Counted from the first letter of the stretch, positions 37,201-43,042 are shown. The stretch: 64,000 nucleotides of DNA from Siderastrea siderea (GCA_964030785.1 OZ034970.1:1991911-2055910); one strand, 5' to 3'. The notes: a model not told the origin generated them from the letters alone. A program made the numbers and translations.

Positions 37201-40200
37201 TACTAAGGCGTCGTCCACACTGATACGTTTTCCTAGCGGTTTTGTATTGTTTTTCATTCCCTTGAGGACAGAGAACAAAAAAAGGGCTATGAAAACTTAT
37301 CAGTGTGGACGAGTCCTAAGATAGTAATGAATATAAACTTTGAATAATACAATAATATCAATAAACGATGAAAGTTCTTTCTATTGTAAGTTGAAAGTTC
37401 TTTTTCTTATACATAGAAAATTCTGTCTTAATCATGTTCAGGCAAACATTGTGCAATGACTTGATTGGCTTTATCGATAATCATTTTCATTACGCCTGAA
37501 TCAAAAATTTTCTTCCTTAAGTCAGCAATATCTATTTCATTTAAGGAATCTTGGCAATTATTTAAATTCAACACACTTTGAATGCCATCATTAAAAGATG
37601 TAAATTTGAGAATTTTCTTATCTGCAGTTTTGACAACAAGCTGGGCAACCTCCTTGGTATCACAAGCAGATGCCAAAGTGGTCATTCCACATTTGTCACA
37701 TGTTATTTCATCTTCTTCTTTTGATATTTCTTTTAGTAATGCATTGCATACTATGCATGATGACGACCGCTTGATTAGGGCACTTATGACTCTTCCATGG
37801 AGAATCTTTTCCTGCATTTCAGGGGTATTGAAATTGACATCTGGCATATCTTCAATTTCCTCAATGATAGTGAACTCATTGGTGTTAAGAAACTTCGCAT
37901 CATCAAAGATGCGCACCGTCAAGTTTTTGAAGTGGTATGTTTTGCCAATGTTTACTTTGCTTATGATATCTTCCCAAAGTACTATCTTAATGGTTTCTGT
38001 TTGGTCTGCAATAAAGGCATCAACTTTATATTTTGGCTTTTCTTTTATTAGAATCTTTTCCTTCACATCATCTTTTTGATAGACTTTGATGTCTACTCGC
38101 TCATACACATCTTTTGACAGTGCTTCTTCTATTGTGCAGAGTCTGTTGTTCATTTCATCATTGTATTCAAATGGCAATGAACAAAGTGCAATTTTGGCAT
38201 TTTTAGTGATGGTATATTCATCAGAACCTTCACTATGATACCTCTTGGTGGCCTTCTTAACTCCAGTGATCTTGATAGGAGATTTGTTGACGTACGCTTG
38301 TTGCAGGTTGACTCTTTTTTTAGGTGAATAGCAAACTGCACGTGCTGCTTCGGTTTCAGATGTCTGGATTTTAAAATCAAAATAGCTTGATGTCGAGTTT
38401 GAAGCAGATTGTACATCGCTTAATAGGTGTACATATCCTTCAATAGATGATGTATCTAAACAGAAATAATTGAATATAATATTAGAATGAATATACATGT
38501 AATATATTCCTTGACAAAGCATATTTTTGAGTAAATAGAGGAAACAGTTATAAATTATGAATATAAACAATGAAATGGTATGTTAAATTTTTACCTGGAT
38601 TATCTTTTGACATGTTCTTACTGGAGGGAAAAAAATTTAATGAGAAAGATGTTGATTGTTGTTCTTGAGTAGTGTGTATAAGATCATTTGTTCATGTGAC
38701 TATTGATAAAGATACTGCTTGTATTTTTAAGTTCTGTCATAATATTGAATTTTAAGATCGATATGATTAGTGTTTAGGTTGTTCAAATTTCTATACCTGG
38801 TGTTTGATTCCACGATTAAGTATTGTAGTTGGTTTCCTGTAGTTCACTGATAGTCAAACTAATAGAGAGCAAATCTGAAAGAAAGAAATAATTAAGCGAA
38901 GCAATCGGACTTTTGTTGGCAAACAAACCACATAAAGCGCCCCAAAATCTGAAATATTCTTTAGAAATACAAATTTGACTGCAAATGCATAGAAAGTTGT
39001 GCCTAGTTCTAGACACAAAAGAGTTTGGATACATTGTATTGTGATAAAAGAAGAACAACTCACCTTCGAAAGCACAAACACGTCGCTGACGAGTTGACAA
39101 AAGAGAACGCACATGGTCAGGTCAAATCGATTTTTCCTCGTAAATTTCAGTCGTCGGGATTTCGTTGACGATTTCGTACAGGCTCGTAATCCGAAATTAC
39201 TTCCAGTTGGTTACAGACACTCACTCATAGCCGATGACATAGTGACGAGAGGCCCCATAAGGCCTTTCGTCACAAAAATTGTATAATACGTGTGTTGCTC
39301 AGCAACAGTTAAGTAATAATTTAATTATTGTTTTTAGACTCTTGGCTAGCGGAAAGAGTGGTCGTAAAGAACTTAAAGAATAAAAATAAATTACAGAACT
39401 GCCGGACTGCCTGTAATGCTGATTTAATAGCGTTGTTGGTTGAGAGTTAGAGATATTGGAAAGGAAACTGTAAGGAACAGGTGCAAGCAGCTGGAAGTTT
39501 TGAACAAACAGTATCCGGTAGTGCCAATTTAACAGTACTTCTTATTTAATCTATAGGCGTGGGAAACCAGTAATATACAGGTCGAGGGATTCCTTTTAAC
39601 GCGTCAGTCACACACTTCGCAAGATAAAAGAGAAGACGCGATATACCGGACTGCCTTTTCGCCCCGATTTCCACATTTTGAGGTAACGCGAAATGTGAAC
39701 CTGAAATTAAATTGAAATGAGTCGTGTTTGAGTTTGTGGTTAGAACTGAAATGTAAGCAGTTCGTCTCCCGCCAACATTACTGTTACATGATTAAGGAGC
39801 TGGCGTGATTGCGATTTCCTTCGTATAACAATTGAAACACAGTCCTTCTCCCCTCATTGTGAGACTAGAGTTTTAATGCTTTGTTTTCTCGTATTTCACT
39901 TTTCGGTCGATCGTCAAATAATTGTAATTTGTCCCATAGTTCTTTTAAGCCAGACAATTTCGGGTTTTTAGGATGCTTGATACACAAGTTGATAAACCCT
40001 TCATGCTAACAGAAATGCTTCTTAGTCTAATTTCTCTGAATGGTGTTCGACAGTGGTGTTTATGATTAACTGGGATAGTCGGGAAAAACATCGGTAAAAT
40101 AGAAACCTCTTCTATTTTCCTGACACGTCCCACATTCTTTCTCATGATAATCGGCAGTCAATGATGACAGTGGGGAACTCTTTGCCCCCTCTCCCCTCCC

Positions 40201-41543
40201 CCACGCTCCCTCTTCCCCGGTCAAATTAACAGCGAGGGGTATGAATCAAGTTGTTGATTAGATTTGTTGGTGGATCAGAGGTATATCCCGGGCAAAAAGA
40301 TGTTTACACAGCTTTCTTTCTCTTTTTTAGGTGATGATTCTTGAAAGTGGTAAGACAAAGTGGTTTGCACTGGGAGTCGCTTTTGAGGGTTACAAAAAGC
40401 ATGAAGTACGATGGCGTGAAGGAACGGTTGAATATCACGGAGAATATAAGAGGATTTTTGATGCAGAGGAGCCTTTTGATGGCAAAAATACTACAGGTAT
40501 GATCGTAGTAACGTTGTTCGCTGAAATGACCTCAATTTTGGCAGGGGCAGTCAACGAGCAAACTGGTAAGAATTTATCAGGAAACACAAAGCCCATAAAG
40601 TACCAAACAAATATGCATTTTTCTTGTTGCTGGCAAAGTCTTGTCTGTTCTGCACTCCCTGGAAAAAAAGATTTTTCATATTCGTTTTTATTTCTAACAA
40701 ATGTGTGTTGTCTTATTTTCTTGTAGGCCCTGCTGCATCGCGTCGAGGTGACGTCATTCGATGTACAGTCATGTTTGAGGATAAGCGAGAGAGAAGTGGC
40801 AAAGTCCAAGTCCCGGTTGTGTTTACTGTAAACGGGAGCCGGATAATTCCAGACGGAGATCAGACATACGTCGAATTCAGTCCGGAAAAACCACGCCACC
40901 CCTATGTTGCTTTGGGATACGGAAATAGCGTATTGGCTAAGGTAAAACTAACCATTTTACAGTACTTTGAACTTCGATAAACCGGCCTATCACGAACGAC
41001 CGCCTTTAAATTAGCAGTTTTTGTGTGATGTTTTAGGACCGCCCACCTGTGGTGGATGGAATGATATATGAATTTCCATGTTTTCCTGTAGTTTTACATT
41101 TGTCTATGACAGCCATACAGACATCAAGACAGACAGATTCTGTTTTTAATGGTAGTTTCCTACATAAGGAAGGTGCAAGGTACATAAGCTTTCAAACTGT
41201 TCTTAGCTCCCAGTACATGACAAGACAGACAATCAAACAGACAAACTGCAAGGCTCCATGTATCATAGATGCTTGGTTGATCGGCTTTTTTTTTCAGATG
41301 TGTGCGAGGGAAGACGTTGACTACCAAGGCTTACAACTGCAAGAGGTTAGATCTGAACTTGCCGAGGCGAAAACTGAACTCAGTGAGGTGAAATGTGAAC
41401 TCAGCGAGGCGAAAACTGAACTTAGTGAGGTGAAATATGAGCTCAACGAGGTGAAATCTCGACTTGAATCCAAACTCGCTGAGGTTGACACAAGATTGGA
41501 GAAGAAACTTGATGCTGTGCTGGCGAAGTTAGGCGAAAAGTAG
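6331..41543 (+). CDS. TRPC-like cation channel with SPRY domain and coiled coil (17 exons seen)
   Basis: Predicted membrane cation channel of the TRP superfamily. Segments in order: an acidic N-terminus of about 57 residues; a TRPC-style linker-helical region (VEEFTLRFLD...ETAIKLEQKKFF) ending in a pre-S1 hydrophobic helix; S1 (YFIFLRDMLSYLVLLGLHF), S2, S3 (RWNVFDLVILSVFV), S4, S5; a pore loop around GLSLLDLSDGLDFF; S6 (LINMLIALLSNTYQ); a TRP domain (EWAFQKA, then PVPFN, compare EWKFAR and LPPPFN of TRPC); a cytoplasmic tail; a SPRY domain; and a heptad coiled coil. About 858 residues are visible. TRPC proteins normally carry N-terminal ankyrin repeats; none are encoded here although the exons join in phase. 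One junction (12368 to 19806) breaks phase, so at least one exon is unseen. Channel identity is firm; ligand and selectivity are unknown. Confidence 0.85.
6545..6705. repeat. ACTG tetranucleotide repeat
   Basis: Imperfect ACTG/TGAC tandem units in the first coding intron, interspersed with TATAACTGGC variants. Confidence 0.7.
6950..7195 (-). mobile_element. SINE, minus orientation
   Basis: Read on the minus strand, a B-box-like sequence (GAGTTCAAACC, complement of about 7089-7099) is followed by a palindromic CCAACTGGTCTGCCTCCGGC block and then a T-rich tail at 7015-7030. The layout is that of a tRNA-derived SINE of a kind common in cnidarian introns. The family name is not certain. Confidence 0.45.
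7239..7284 (+). CDS. Channel exon 2
   Basis: It encodes VSFKGAGEESERERG, entering in phase 1 and leaving in phase 2 at AG|GTGAGA. The acceptor is a tandem TAG-CAG, so use of the upstream AG would add one in-frame residue. Confidence 0.65.
7322..7745 (+). mobile_element. tRNA-headed SINE with TAA/AAG tail
   Basis: A tRNA-like head with an A-box-like TAGTAGTTGG and a B-box-like GTGGTTCGATGC is followed by a conserved core (CCAGGTGTATAAAATGCATA, then GATGGATTAGCATCCCATCC) and a tail of TAA, then AAG, trinucleotide repeats. It lies in the second coding intron, in gene sense. SINEs with this core are widespread in marine invertebrates; the family is not named here. Confidence 0.6.
7977..8044 (+). 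CDS. Channel exon 3
   Basis: It encodes an acidic segment, CGQEDIELVEVHEGENNDAD. It follows an acceptor ATATAG downstream of a GTT repeat and ends at a GTATGC donor. Phases are 2 in and 1 out. No ankyrin signature is present. Confidence 0.7.
8946..9076 (+). CDS. Channel exon 4: linker helices
   Basis: It encodes 44 residues beginning DRAGEEMRLLHIEEKGY, predicted helical and charged. Acceptor TTTACTAG, donor AAG|GTAAAG. It occupies the position where TRPC proteins pass from ankyrin repeats into the linker-helical domain. Confidence 0.8.
9281..9484 (+). CDS. Channel exon 5: linker-helical domain
   Basis: It encodes 68 residues, including VEEFTLRFLDPLKDTDRFL and ending ETAIKLEQKK. This matches the TRPC region before the pre-S1 helix (compare LAIKYEVKKF in TRPC). 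Both flanking introns are phase 0. Confidence 0.85.
10452..10617 (+). CDS. Channel exon 6: pre-S1 hydrophobic helix
   Basis: It begins FFDHPIIIDLMTERWYS, like the TRPC FVAHPNCQQQLLSIWYE stretch. It continues into a hydrophobic helix (WWLLLNIWCLFDTVLFPLSF) that corresponds to the TRPC pre-S1 elbow. Phase 0 in, phase 1 out. Confidence 0.85.
11445..11480 (+). CDS. Channel exon 7: small linker exon
   Basis: A 36-nt exon encoding GWIAARVRSACL, with acceptor TTTGAACAG and donor GTAAGT. It is phase 1 on both sides, so it can be skipped without breaking the frame. Confidence 0.6.
11575..11684 (-). mobile_element. tRNA-derived SINE head
   Basis: The minus strand reads a tRNA-like segment with A box TAGCTCATTGC (11658-11668) and B box GGTTCGAATC (11615-11624), starting near 11680. 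The anticodon region is not convincing, so this is more likely a SINE head than a working tRNA. Confidence 0.5.
12327..12368 (+). CDS. Channel exon 8: small acidic linker exon
   Basis: A 42-nt exon encoding SSPEEPEEQFKST, phase 1 on both sides, with acceptor AAAATAG and donor GTAGGT. Its phase does not match the next recognised exon, so an exon of length 3n+2 should lie between them. Confidence 0.55.
13028..13067. repeat. CCT microsatellite, left part
   Basis: A CCT array that continues on the far side of the TIR element at 14883-14917, so the element was probably inserted inside it. Confidence 0.75.
13068..14882. mobile_element. 1.8-kb TIR element inserted in a CCT microsatellite
   Basis: The terminal inverted repeats are about 200 bp, starting TTAGCCTGCTTGCAGGCGGT on the left, with the mirror sequence ending GCAAGCAGGCTAA on the right. 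CCTCCTCC flanks both sides, so the target duplication length cannot be read exactly. No transposase is recognised. A smaller palindrome is nested at 13341-13511. Confidence 0.7.
13341..13511. mobile_element. Nested foldback MITE
   Basis: Two arms of about 70 bp are nearly perfect inverted repeats, starting CATCCTCGGAGACCCAGG on the left and ending CCTGGGTCTCTGAGGATG on the right, around a short loop near 13411-13436. It is non-coding. Confidence 0.75.
14883..14917. repeat. CCT microsatellite, right part
   Basis: Continuation of the CCT/CTT array split by the TIR element. Confidence 0.7.
17009..17660. mobile_element. MITE in the palindrome loop
   Basis: The ends are imperfect inverted repeats: AGGCTATGTTCACACAGAAC on the left against AGGCTTGGTTCACACGGATC read from the right, both continuing through TTTCCAAA and GGTTC. 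It is about 650 bp and non-coding. The target duplication is unclear. Confidence 0.55.
17922..17943. repeat. AAAAT pentanucleotide repeat
   Basis: Four tandem AAAAT units in the loop of the large palindrome. Confidence 0.6.
19806..20089 (+). CDS. Channel exon: S1 and S2
   Basis: After the acceptor TTTTACAG it encodes TFSPSTYSTALYEMYKK, then two hydrophobic helices (FLRDMLSYLVLLGLHFAICV and GLEWAVLVFLVGRLFTEIKQ), matching TRPC S1 and S2. The upstream frame has a stop at 19773-19775 and no other acceptor, so it must be entered in phase 0. It leaves in phase 2 at AAG|GTACAT. Confidence 0.85.
20175..20276 (+). repeat. Split direct repeat A1
   Basis: About 100 bp, nearly identical to 26599-26700. 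Both copies contain ATTCATTAGACTTCGCGCAT and GTTAATTATTCATAGTTGTC. Confidence 0.85.
20758..21300 (+). repeat. Minisatellite of 78-92-bp units with paired hairpins
   Basis: Units start near 20758, 20851, 20928, 21007 and 21085, with a degenerate tail. Each good unit carries two short inverted symmetries: CGGTCGAGGACCG, and GTGCCACGAGGTGGC or a close variant, separated by a purine-rich or A-rich spacer. It lies between repeat A1 and the gag remnant, in the leader of the retrotransposon. Confidence 0.75.
21470..22000 (+). pseudogene. Gag-like remnant with CCHC zinc knuckle
   Basis: Short open segments (KKELDDWERKIDSS; RFEIVLRQCRPLINNPALQQ) are broken by stops. They are followed at 21902-21943 by a zinc knuckle, CWLCGDPDHISRTC, matching C-x2-C-x4-H-x4-C of retroelement nucleocapsid proteins. 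It is the first coding region of the YR retrotransposon. Confidence 0.6.
22530..24030 (+). pseudogene. DIRS-type reverse transcriptase remnant
   Basis: The N-terminal part includes DVLEWLEHGVDI near 22551, then VWGRVREVRPPHLVLPMTIE at about 22742. After an unrelated stretch (22905-23335) the RT resumes with GIEWQGWWLVGITLPFG, a stop where W is expected, KNSPYVYQT, and a frameshift. The active-site box YIDD is at 23522-23533, followed by LGYFLDNSKCVLAP and LMGKCISFSLAFPAG. Order and motifs match DIRS-group RTs; it is not functional. Confidence 0.75.
24100..24815 (+). pseudogene. DIRS-type RNase H remnant
   Basis: It contains EMWAVLKGLQSLPESVSDCR, then QVDSMVVFHAWSG and LIFRFQVDRNL. After a frameshift it contains LMSLDSNAHRDKQGNPLRHF, TPYPTPKSSGVNVF and NAYVFLPFSLVGPLLR. 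These match the RNase H and connecting region of DIRS-like elements, directly downstream of the RT. Confidence 0.75.
25016..26372 (+). pseudogene. Tyrosine recombinase, interrupted by a TTAA-flanked element
   Basis: The N-terminal half reads KQESALEIEFKKILESTTQR and PDDVVDFLICK. A frameshift follows, then the catalytic core, with the His and Arg of the HGLR motif at 25456-25467 and DHVGWKS up to about 25545. The frame is cut at 25553 by an inserted element. Beyond it the C-terminus resumes as LNPGGAAHALSSLKIDLADV and ends HNNLRGFTSIL before TAG at 26370-26372. The segment expected to hold the nucleophilic tyrosine is absent at the junction. Confidence 0.75.
25558..26268. mobile_element. TTAA-flanked foldback/TIR element inside the recombinase
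   Basis: This 711-bp element has arms of about 250 bp. The left starts GGTTACTCCGGACCTTCGCG and the right mirror starts GGTTACTCCGCACCTTCGCG. TTAA lies at both outer edges (25554-25557 and 26269-26272), as for TTAA-specific transposons such as piggyBac or Sola3. It is non-coding. Confidence 0.75.
26542..26601 (+). repeat. Split direct repeat B1
   Basis: Sixty bases nearly identical to 26771-26830, both containing GACCTTCCCATAACTAAATG. It abuts repeat A2. Confidence 0.85.
26599..26700 (+). repeat. Split direct repeat A2
   Basis: Second copy of the A repeat (see 20175-20276), lying between B1 and B2. Confidence 0.85.
26771..26830 (+). repeat. Split direct repeat B2
   Basis: Second copy of the B repeat, marking the right end of the retrotransposon. 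A CACC-rich spacer of 70 bases separates it from A2. Confidence 0.8.
26832..26893. repeat. GTT/GAT trinucleotide repeats
   Basis: GTT units, then GAT/GGT units, then GTT units, directly beyond the retrotransposon's right end. Confidence 0.75.
27180..27533 (+). CDS. Channel exon: S3, S4 and S5
   Basis: It encodes 118 residues: RWNVFDLVILSVFVCAIVPL (S3; compare WNMLDF in TRPC), QIAGYLYGLNTMLLTFRAFG (S4, one arginine), and IRDAVVVVLHFIVITLAFSS (S5). Phases are 2 in and 2 out (AACC|GTAAGT). The intron before it carries the retrotransposon at 20.2-26.8 kb. Confidence 0.9.
27885..27940 (+). repeat. Repeat fragment with CTGAGGA...GAAAC motif
   Basis: A stretch reading CACTGAGGAAGAGGCAGTAG, then CCCCGAAACGTC. 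This motif class recurs in Penelope-like and related elements, where CTGANGA and GAAA can be hammerhead core boxes. Flanking stems are not evident, so only a repeat fragment is claimed. Confidence 0.3.
28414..30405. mobile_element. Palindromic element carrying a nested insertion
   Basis: The left arm (28414-28540, continued at 29470-29795) and right arm (29945-30405) are close inverted copies around a loop of about 150 bp. Anchors: AGACGCTTATTCTCGCTCGG near 30262 against GAGCGAGAATAA at 28529, and GGTCGGCGGTCGAATACCGA near 29983 against its mirror near 29738. The left arm is split by a 929-bp insertion. No protein is encoded; the open frames in the arms are mirror images of each other. Confidence 0.75.
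28541..29469. mobile_element. TAA-flanked TIR element inserted in the palindrome arm
   Basis: The terminal repeats are TGCATGGTTCAATTCTACCT on the left and TGCATGGTTCAATTTTACCT read from the right, continuing GTTACCAT. TAA flanks both sides (28538-28540 and 29470-29472), while the opposite arm keeps a single TAA (complement of 30268-30270). A 3-bp TWA duplication is typical of PIF/Harbinger elements. The ends are C/G-rich near 28570-28690 and 29350-29440. It is non-coding. Confidence 0.7.
30765..31190. mobile_element. TIR/MITE element
   Basis: Inverted arms of about 130 bp: CACAGGCAGCCCAAGCTAAG at 30774 against its mirror at 31158-31177, continuing through GCGCATAAATTAGACTG. It is non-coding, and an ATT microsatellite adjoins it on the right. 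Confidence 0.65.
31202..31250. repeat. ATT microsatellite
   Basis: About sixteen tandem ATT units next to the MITE's right end. Confidence 0.85.
31260..32930. other. Intron sequence, no gene recognised
   Basis: Part of the intron between S5 and the pore exon. A piece near 31690-31960 (TGGTGTCGATTCAACTTC; GGTGGCCAAACGCG) looks like a degraded repeat. I recognise nothing coding. Confidence 0.4.
32943..33135 (+). CDS. Channel exon: pore loop and S6
   Basis: It encodes WWKITSQLGLSLLDLSDGLD, the candidate pore helix and filter, then AAYLVMAIILLINMLIALLS and NTYQRVQ, the S6 helix with the LNMLIA-type TRP signature. Acceptor TTATTCTAG, donor CAG|GTAAGT. Confidence 0.9.
33136..34389. other. Intron sequence, no gene recognised
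   Basis: Intron after the S6 exon. It contains G and C homopolymer tracts (33547-33556, 34041-34053) and TGACGTCA-rich sequence near 33640. No element boundaries could be defined. Confidence 0.4.
34390..34557 (+). CDS. Channel exon: TRP domain
   Basis: It encodes DNSRKEWAFQKAITNQ, followed by YHPIPVPFNIISILAVGF. EWAFQKA corresponds to TRP box 1 and PVPFN to TRP box 2. A second frame is also open across the exon, but only this one joins S6 in phase and carries the motif. Confidence 0.9.
34640..34668. repeat. TG and poly-G tract
   Basis: A short TG run is followed by about 17 G residues in the intron after the TRP-domain exon. Confidence 0.6.
35017..35095 (+). CDS. Channel exon: C-terminal tail, part 1
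   Basis: It encodes EASLDKIVDFLQLAYRLKYG and DSFPPT, entering in phase 0 after CGTTTTAG and leaving in phase 1 at GTAACG. The helix is amphipathic. Confidence 0.8.
35100..36014. other. Intron sequence, no gene recognised
   Basis: Intron between the two tail exons. AT-rich; I see no repeat structure or coding signal. Confidence 0.4.
36015..36136 (+). CDS. Channel exon: C-terminal tail, part 2
   Basis: It encodes GKLDQVLDDTKNTESMVNQV and continues to LLTSGPK. It enters in phase 1 and leaves in phase 0. The next intron hosts the antisense RPA-like gene. Confidence 0.8.
36938..37385. repeat. AT-rich tandem repeat, about 150-bp units
   Basis: Roughly two and a third units containing AACAATATATCAATAAACGA and GATGTTTACTAAGATA lie directly downstream of the antisense RPA-like gene. 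The second unit is split by a 110-bp MITE. Confidence 0.65.
37207..37316. mobile_element. 110-bp MITE with TAA duplication
   Basis: The terminal repeats are GGCGTCGTCCACACTGATAC on the left and GGACTCGTCCACACTGATAA read from the right. TAA flanks both sides (37204-37206 and 37317-37319). The neighbouring tandem unit has the uninterrupted site TTACTAAGATA at 37051-37061. This fits a PIF/Harbinger-type MITE. Confidence 0.8.
37428..38613 (-). CDS. RPA1-like OB-fold protein with zinc finger (antisense, nested)
   Basis: Two coding exons on the minus strand: 38613-38595 (MSKDNP, donor GTAAAA) and 38457-37428, joined in phase 1 to give MSKDNPDTSSIEGYVHLLSD. The protein of about 350 residues resembles RPA70-type single-strand-DNA-binding proteins. 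It has an N-terminal OB-like part, a second OB fold (KVDAFIADQTETIKIVLWED, then GKTYHFKNLTVRIF) and a C-terminal zinc-ribbon OB (CIVC...CDKCG). RPA-like genes of this kind travel with Helitron/Helentron transposons. The frame is intact, but no helicase is next to it. It lies wholly inside a channel intron. A domesticated gene or a mobile-element gene are both possible. Confidence 0.75.
38796..39115 (-). other. Probable upstream exons of the RPA-like gene
   Basis: On the minus strand an exon ending TTCGAAG|GTGAGTTG (donor near 39064) and a second with acceptor TTTCTTTCAG (near 38878) and donor ACCAG|GTATAG (near 38795) could form a spliced 5' leader. The open frame from 39114 does not join the main ORF cleanly, so they are probably untranslated. 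Confidence 0.35.
39120..40330. other. Intron / bidirectional upstream region, no gene recognised
   Basis: This is upstream of the antisense RPA-like gene and inside the channel intron. A promoter for the nested gene would be expected near 39100-39300, but no core element is clear. Confidence 0.35.
40331..40496 (+). CDS. Channel exon: SPRY domain, first half
   Basis: It encodes the first strands of a SPRY fold: WFALGVAFEGY, then GTVEYHGEYKRIFDA. These match the IGLA...GY and SIGYHGDDGRLF elements of RanBP9/SPRYD3-type SPRY domains. It enters in phase 0 and leaves in phase 1. Confidence 0.85.
40727..40941 (+). CDS. Channel exon: SPRY domain, second half
   Basis: It encodes RRGDVIRCTVMFE (compare TGDVIGCGINFD), VPVVFTVNGSRI (compare IFFTKNG) and PYVALGYGNSV (compare YPTVGLH). 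It enters in phase 1 and leaves in phase 0, completing the domain. Confidence 0.85.
41298..41543 (+). CDS. Channel last exon: heptad coiled coil and stop
   Basis: It encodes 81 residues dominated by heptads of the type SEVKCEL, SEAKTEL, SEVKYEL, NEVKSRL, ending KLDAVLAKLGEK and TAG at 41541-41543. C-terminal coiled coils drive tetramer assembly in several TRP families. Here the heptads come from near-identical 21-nt DNA repeats at about 41365-41460. Confidence 0.85.
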   Translation: MCAREDVDYQGLQLQEVRSELAEAKTELSEVKCELSEAKTELSEVKYELNEVKSRLESKLAEVDTRLEKKLDAVLAKLGEK

Positions 41544-41659
41544 GGGTTGATAAATCATACCCGCATAATTTTGAGCATGATAATATAGCTGGAGTATCGA
41601 GCACAATGCCGGCATAATACCGATATTTAACTGCACATGCTGTGGTGAGTTACAATTGA

Positions 41660-41665
41660 AATAAA
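41660..41665 (+). terminator. Polyadenylation signal AATAAA
   Basis: A canonical AATAAA lies 117 bases after the stop codon of the channel gene and is the first one downstream. Confidence 0.55.
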
Positions 41666-42875
41666 AAGAAGTGCTGCTGTCATTTGTGAACAATGCAGTT
41701 TCGTTTGCAGTTCGTTTCAAAGCGTTTCCAGGGCAGTGTAGGCCTGGTTAATCTTATTATGCCAGGCTGCAAGCGCGTTCCTGTACAATTATATGTCATG
41801 GCAGCGTCGGAAAGGAAACTAGTTAAATCAAATGAAGCCAAGAAAGCACGAACTGATGTATTAACTATTTCGACTGAGGTTCATAGCATCGAAGGAGGAG
41901 CATTATTTGATACTAAAGGCAAAATCTAAGAAGAAGCTTCACCACATATAGTATGGAAAGGAAGGAAAGAGCTTTTTGAATTGTAAATAAGGCAAATAAC
42001 AATTCTAGTCAGAAAGAGCTTGTCACATTTCCAAACGGCAGAGCCTCGTAAAGAATAGACTAGTTTCGATACAACTGGAATGAGAGACAATGAGCTTTTT
42101 AAATTGTGCTGCTGTTGTTGGTTTATATACAACTTATGCCACCGGAATGTTGGCACTACCTTCTGAAGAAAGAGTTCTTAGACAGTTAAAAGCCTTGTCA
42201 CGTTTCATGCTAATGAGTGTCAGTTACATTAAAGGAGAAGGTCACTCCAGAAACGGTGTATTTTTTGAAATCGCCAATAAAAAGATAACACTAAGTTGAG
42301 TTACTGACCGTGGTTTTAGCTTCTAAAGTGCATCCAATCCCACTGAAATTCCTCTCCAAAGAGGGCCAAAATTCAACACTGCGCGCCGCCATTGTGAATC
42401 GTACTCAGCAGCCTGGCCGCTTGTCCGTGACGTCAATTTGTTCAATGAGATCAGCGGCCGGGTAACGTGGGCTCGTTTTTCAGAGTTGTCCTTTATTTAG
42501 AAGTTACCGTATCCCTATTCAGACCGGGCATTTTTCGACCTTCTGGGACCGGGGGAGGCTTTAGAAGCCCCCCTCCCCTCTATGTAACTTTAAAACTGCT
42601 TACGCTATGGCCACCAGATTTGCACAGGATAATGTACGTGTTAATTCTAATCACTAGAGATACTGTGATGTCACTGTGACGTCTATGACGTCATTATGAC
42701 GGTATCTGTTTTTCAATGTTTCACTTAGGAGCTCTAAAGCAATAAATTTACATGATACTGTACCTGAAGGAGTAAAAATACTTTTTGGTGGTATAAAGGA
42801 CATCTATAATATATTTTCTAAATGTATGGTTTTGGAAGACATGAAATTATGCAGATACATTTCATATTAGTATAT
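41666..42875. other. Intergenic, no gene recognised
   Basis: After the channel's polyadenylation signal. Two modest open frames (41693-41929 and 42090-42299) show no recognisable motif and lack splice support; I do not call them genes. TGACGTCA-like repeats occur near 42660-42700. Confidence 0.4.
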
Positions 42876-42911
42876 GTAATCGCATGAGGCCGAGTAGAAT
42901 TAAGGATAAAT

Positions 42912-42954
<43 letters not shown>

Positions 42955-43038
42955 CGTAGCGACGAGGGCAATTTGTGAAAACTTTGAAAATACAAGTGAA
43001 AATTTATCCTTAATTCTACGAGGGCTCAATGCGATTAC
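42876..43038. repeat. Near-perfect hairpin
   Basis: Arms of about 75 bp: GTAATCGCATGAGG at the left end against its mirror GCGATTAC at 43031, with GTAGAATTAAGGATAAATTT and its complement inside. The loop reads CGCGTAGCGACG. It lies 4 bp from the next TIR element. Confidence 0.75.
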
Positions 43039-43042
43039 TTGT

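Noticed and set aside
37582..38079. 165-codon plus-strand frame
   Set aside because: Shadow of the antisense RPA-like gene, which has clear OB-fold and zinc-finger motifs.
40435..40899. 154-codon minus-strand frame
   Set aside because: Shadow of the two SPRY exons and the intron between them.
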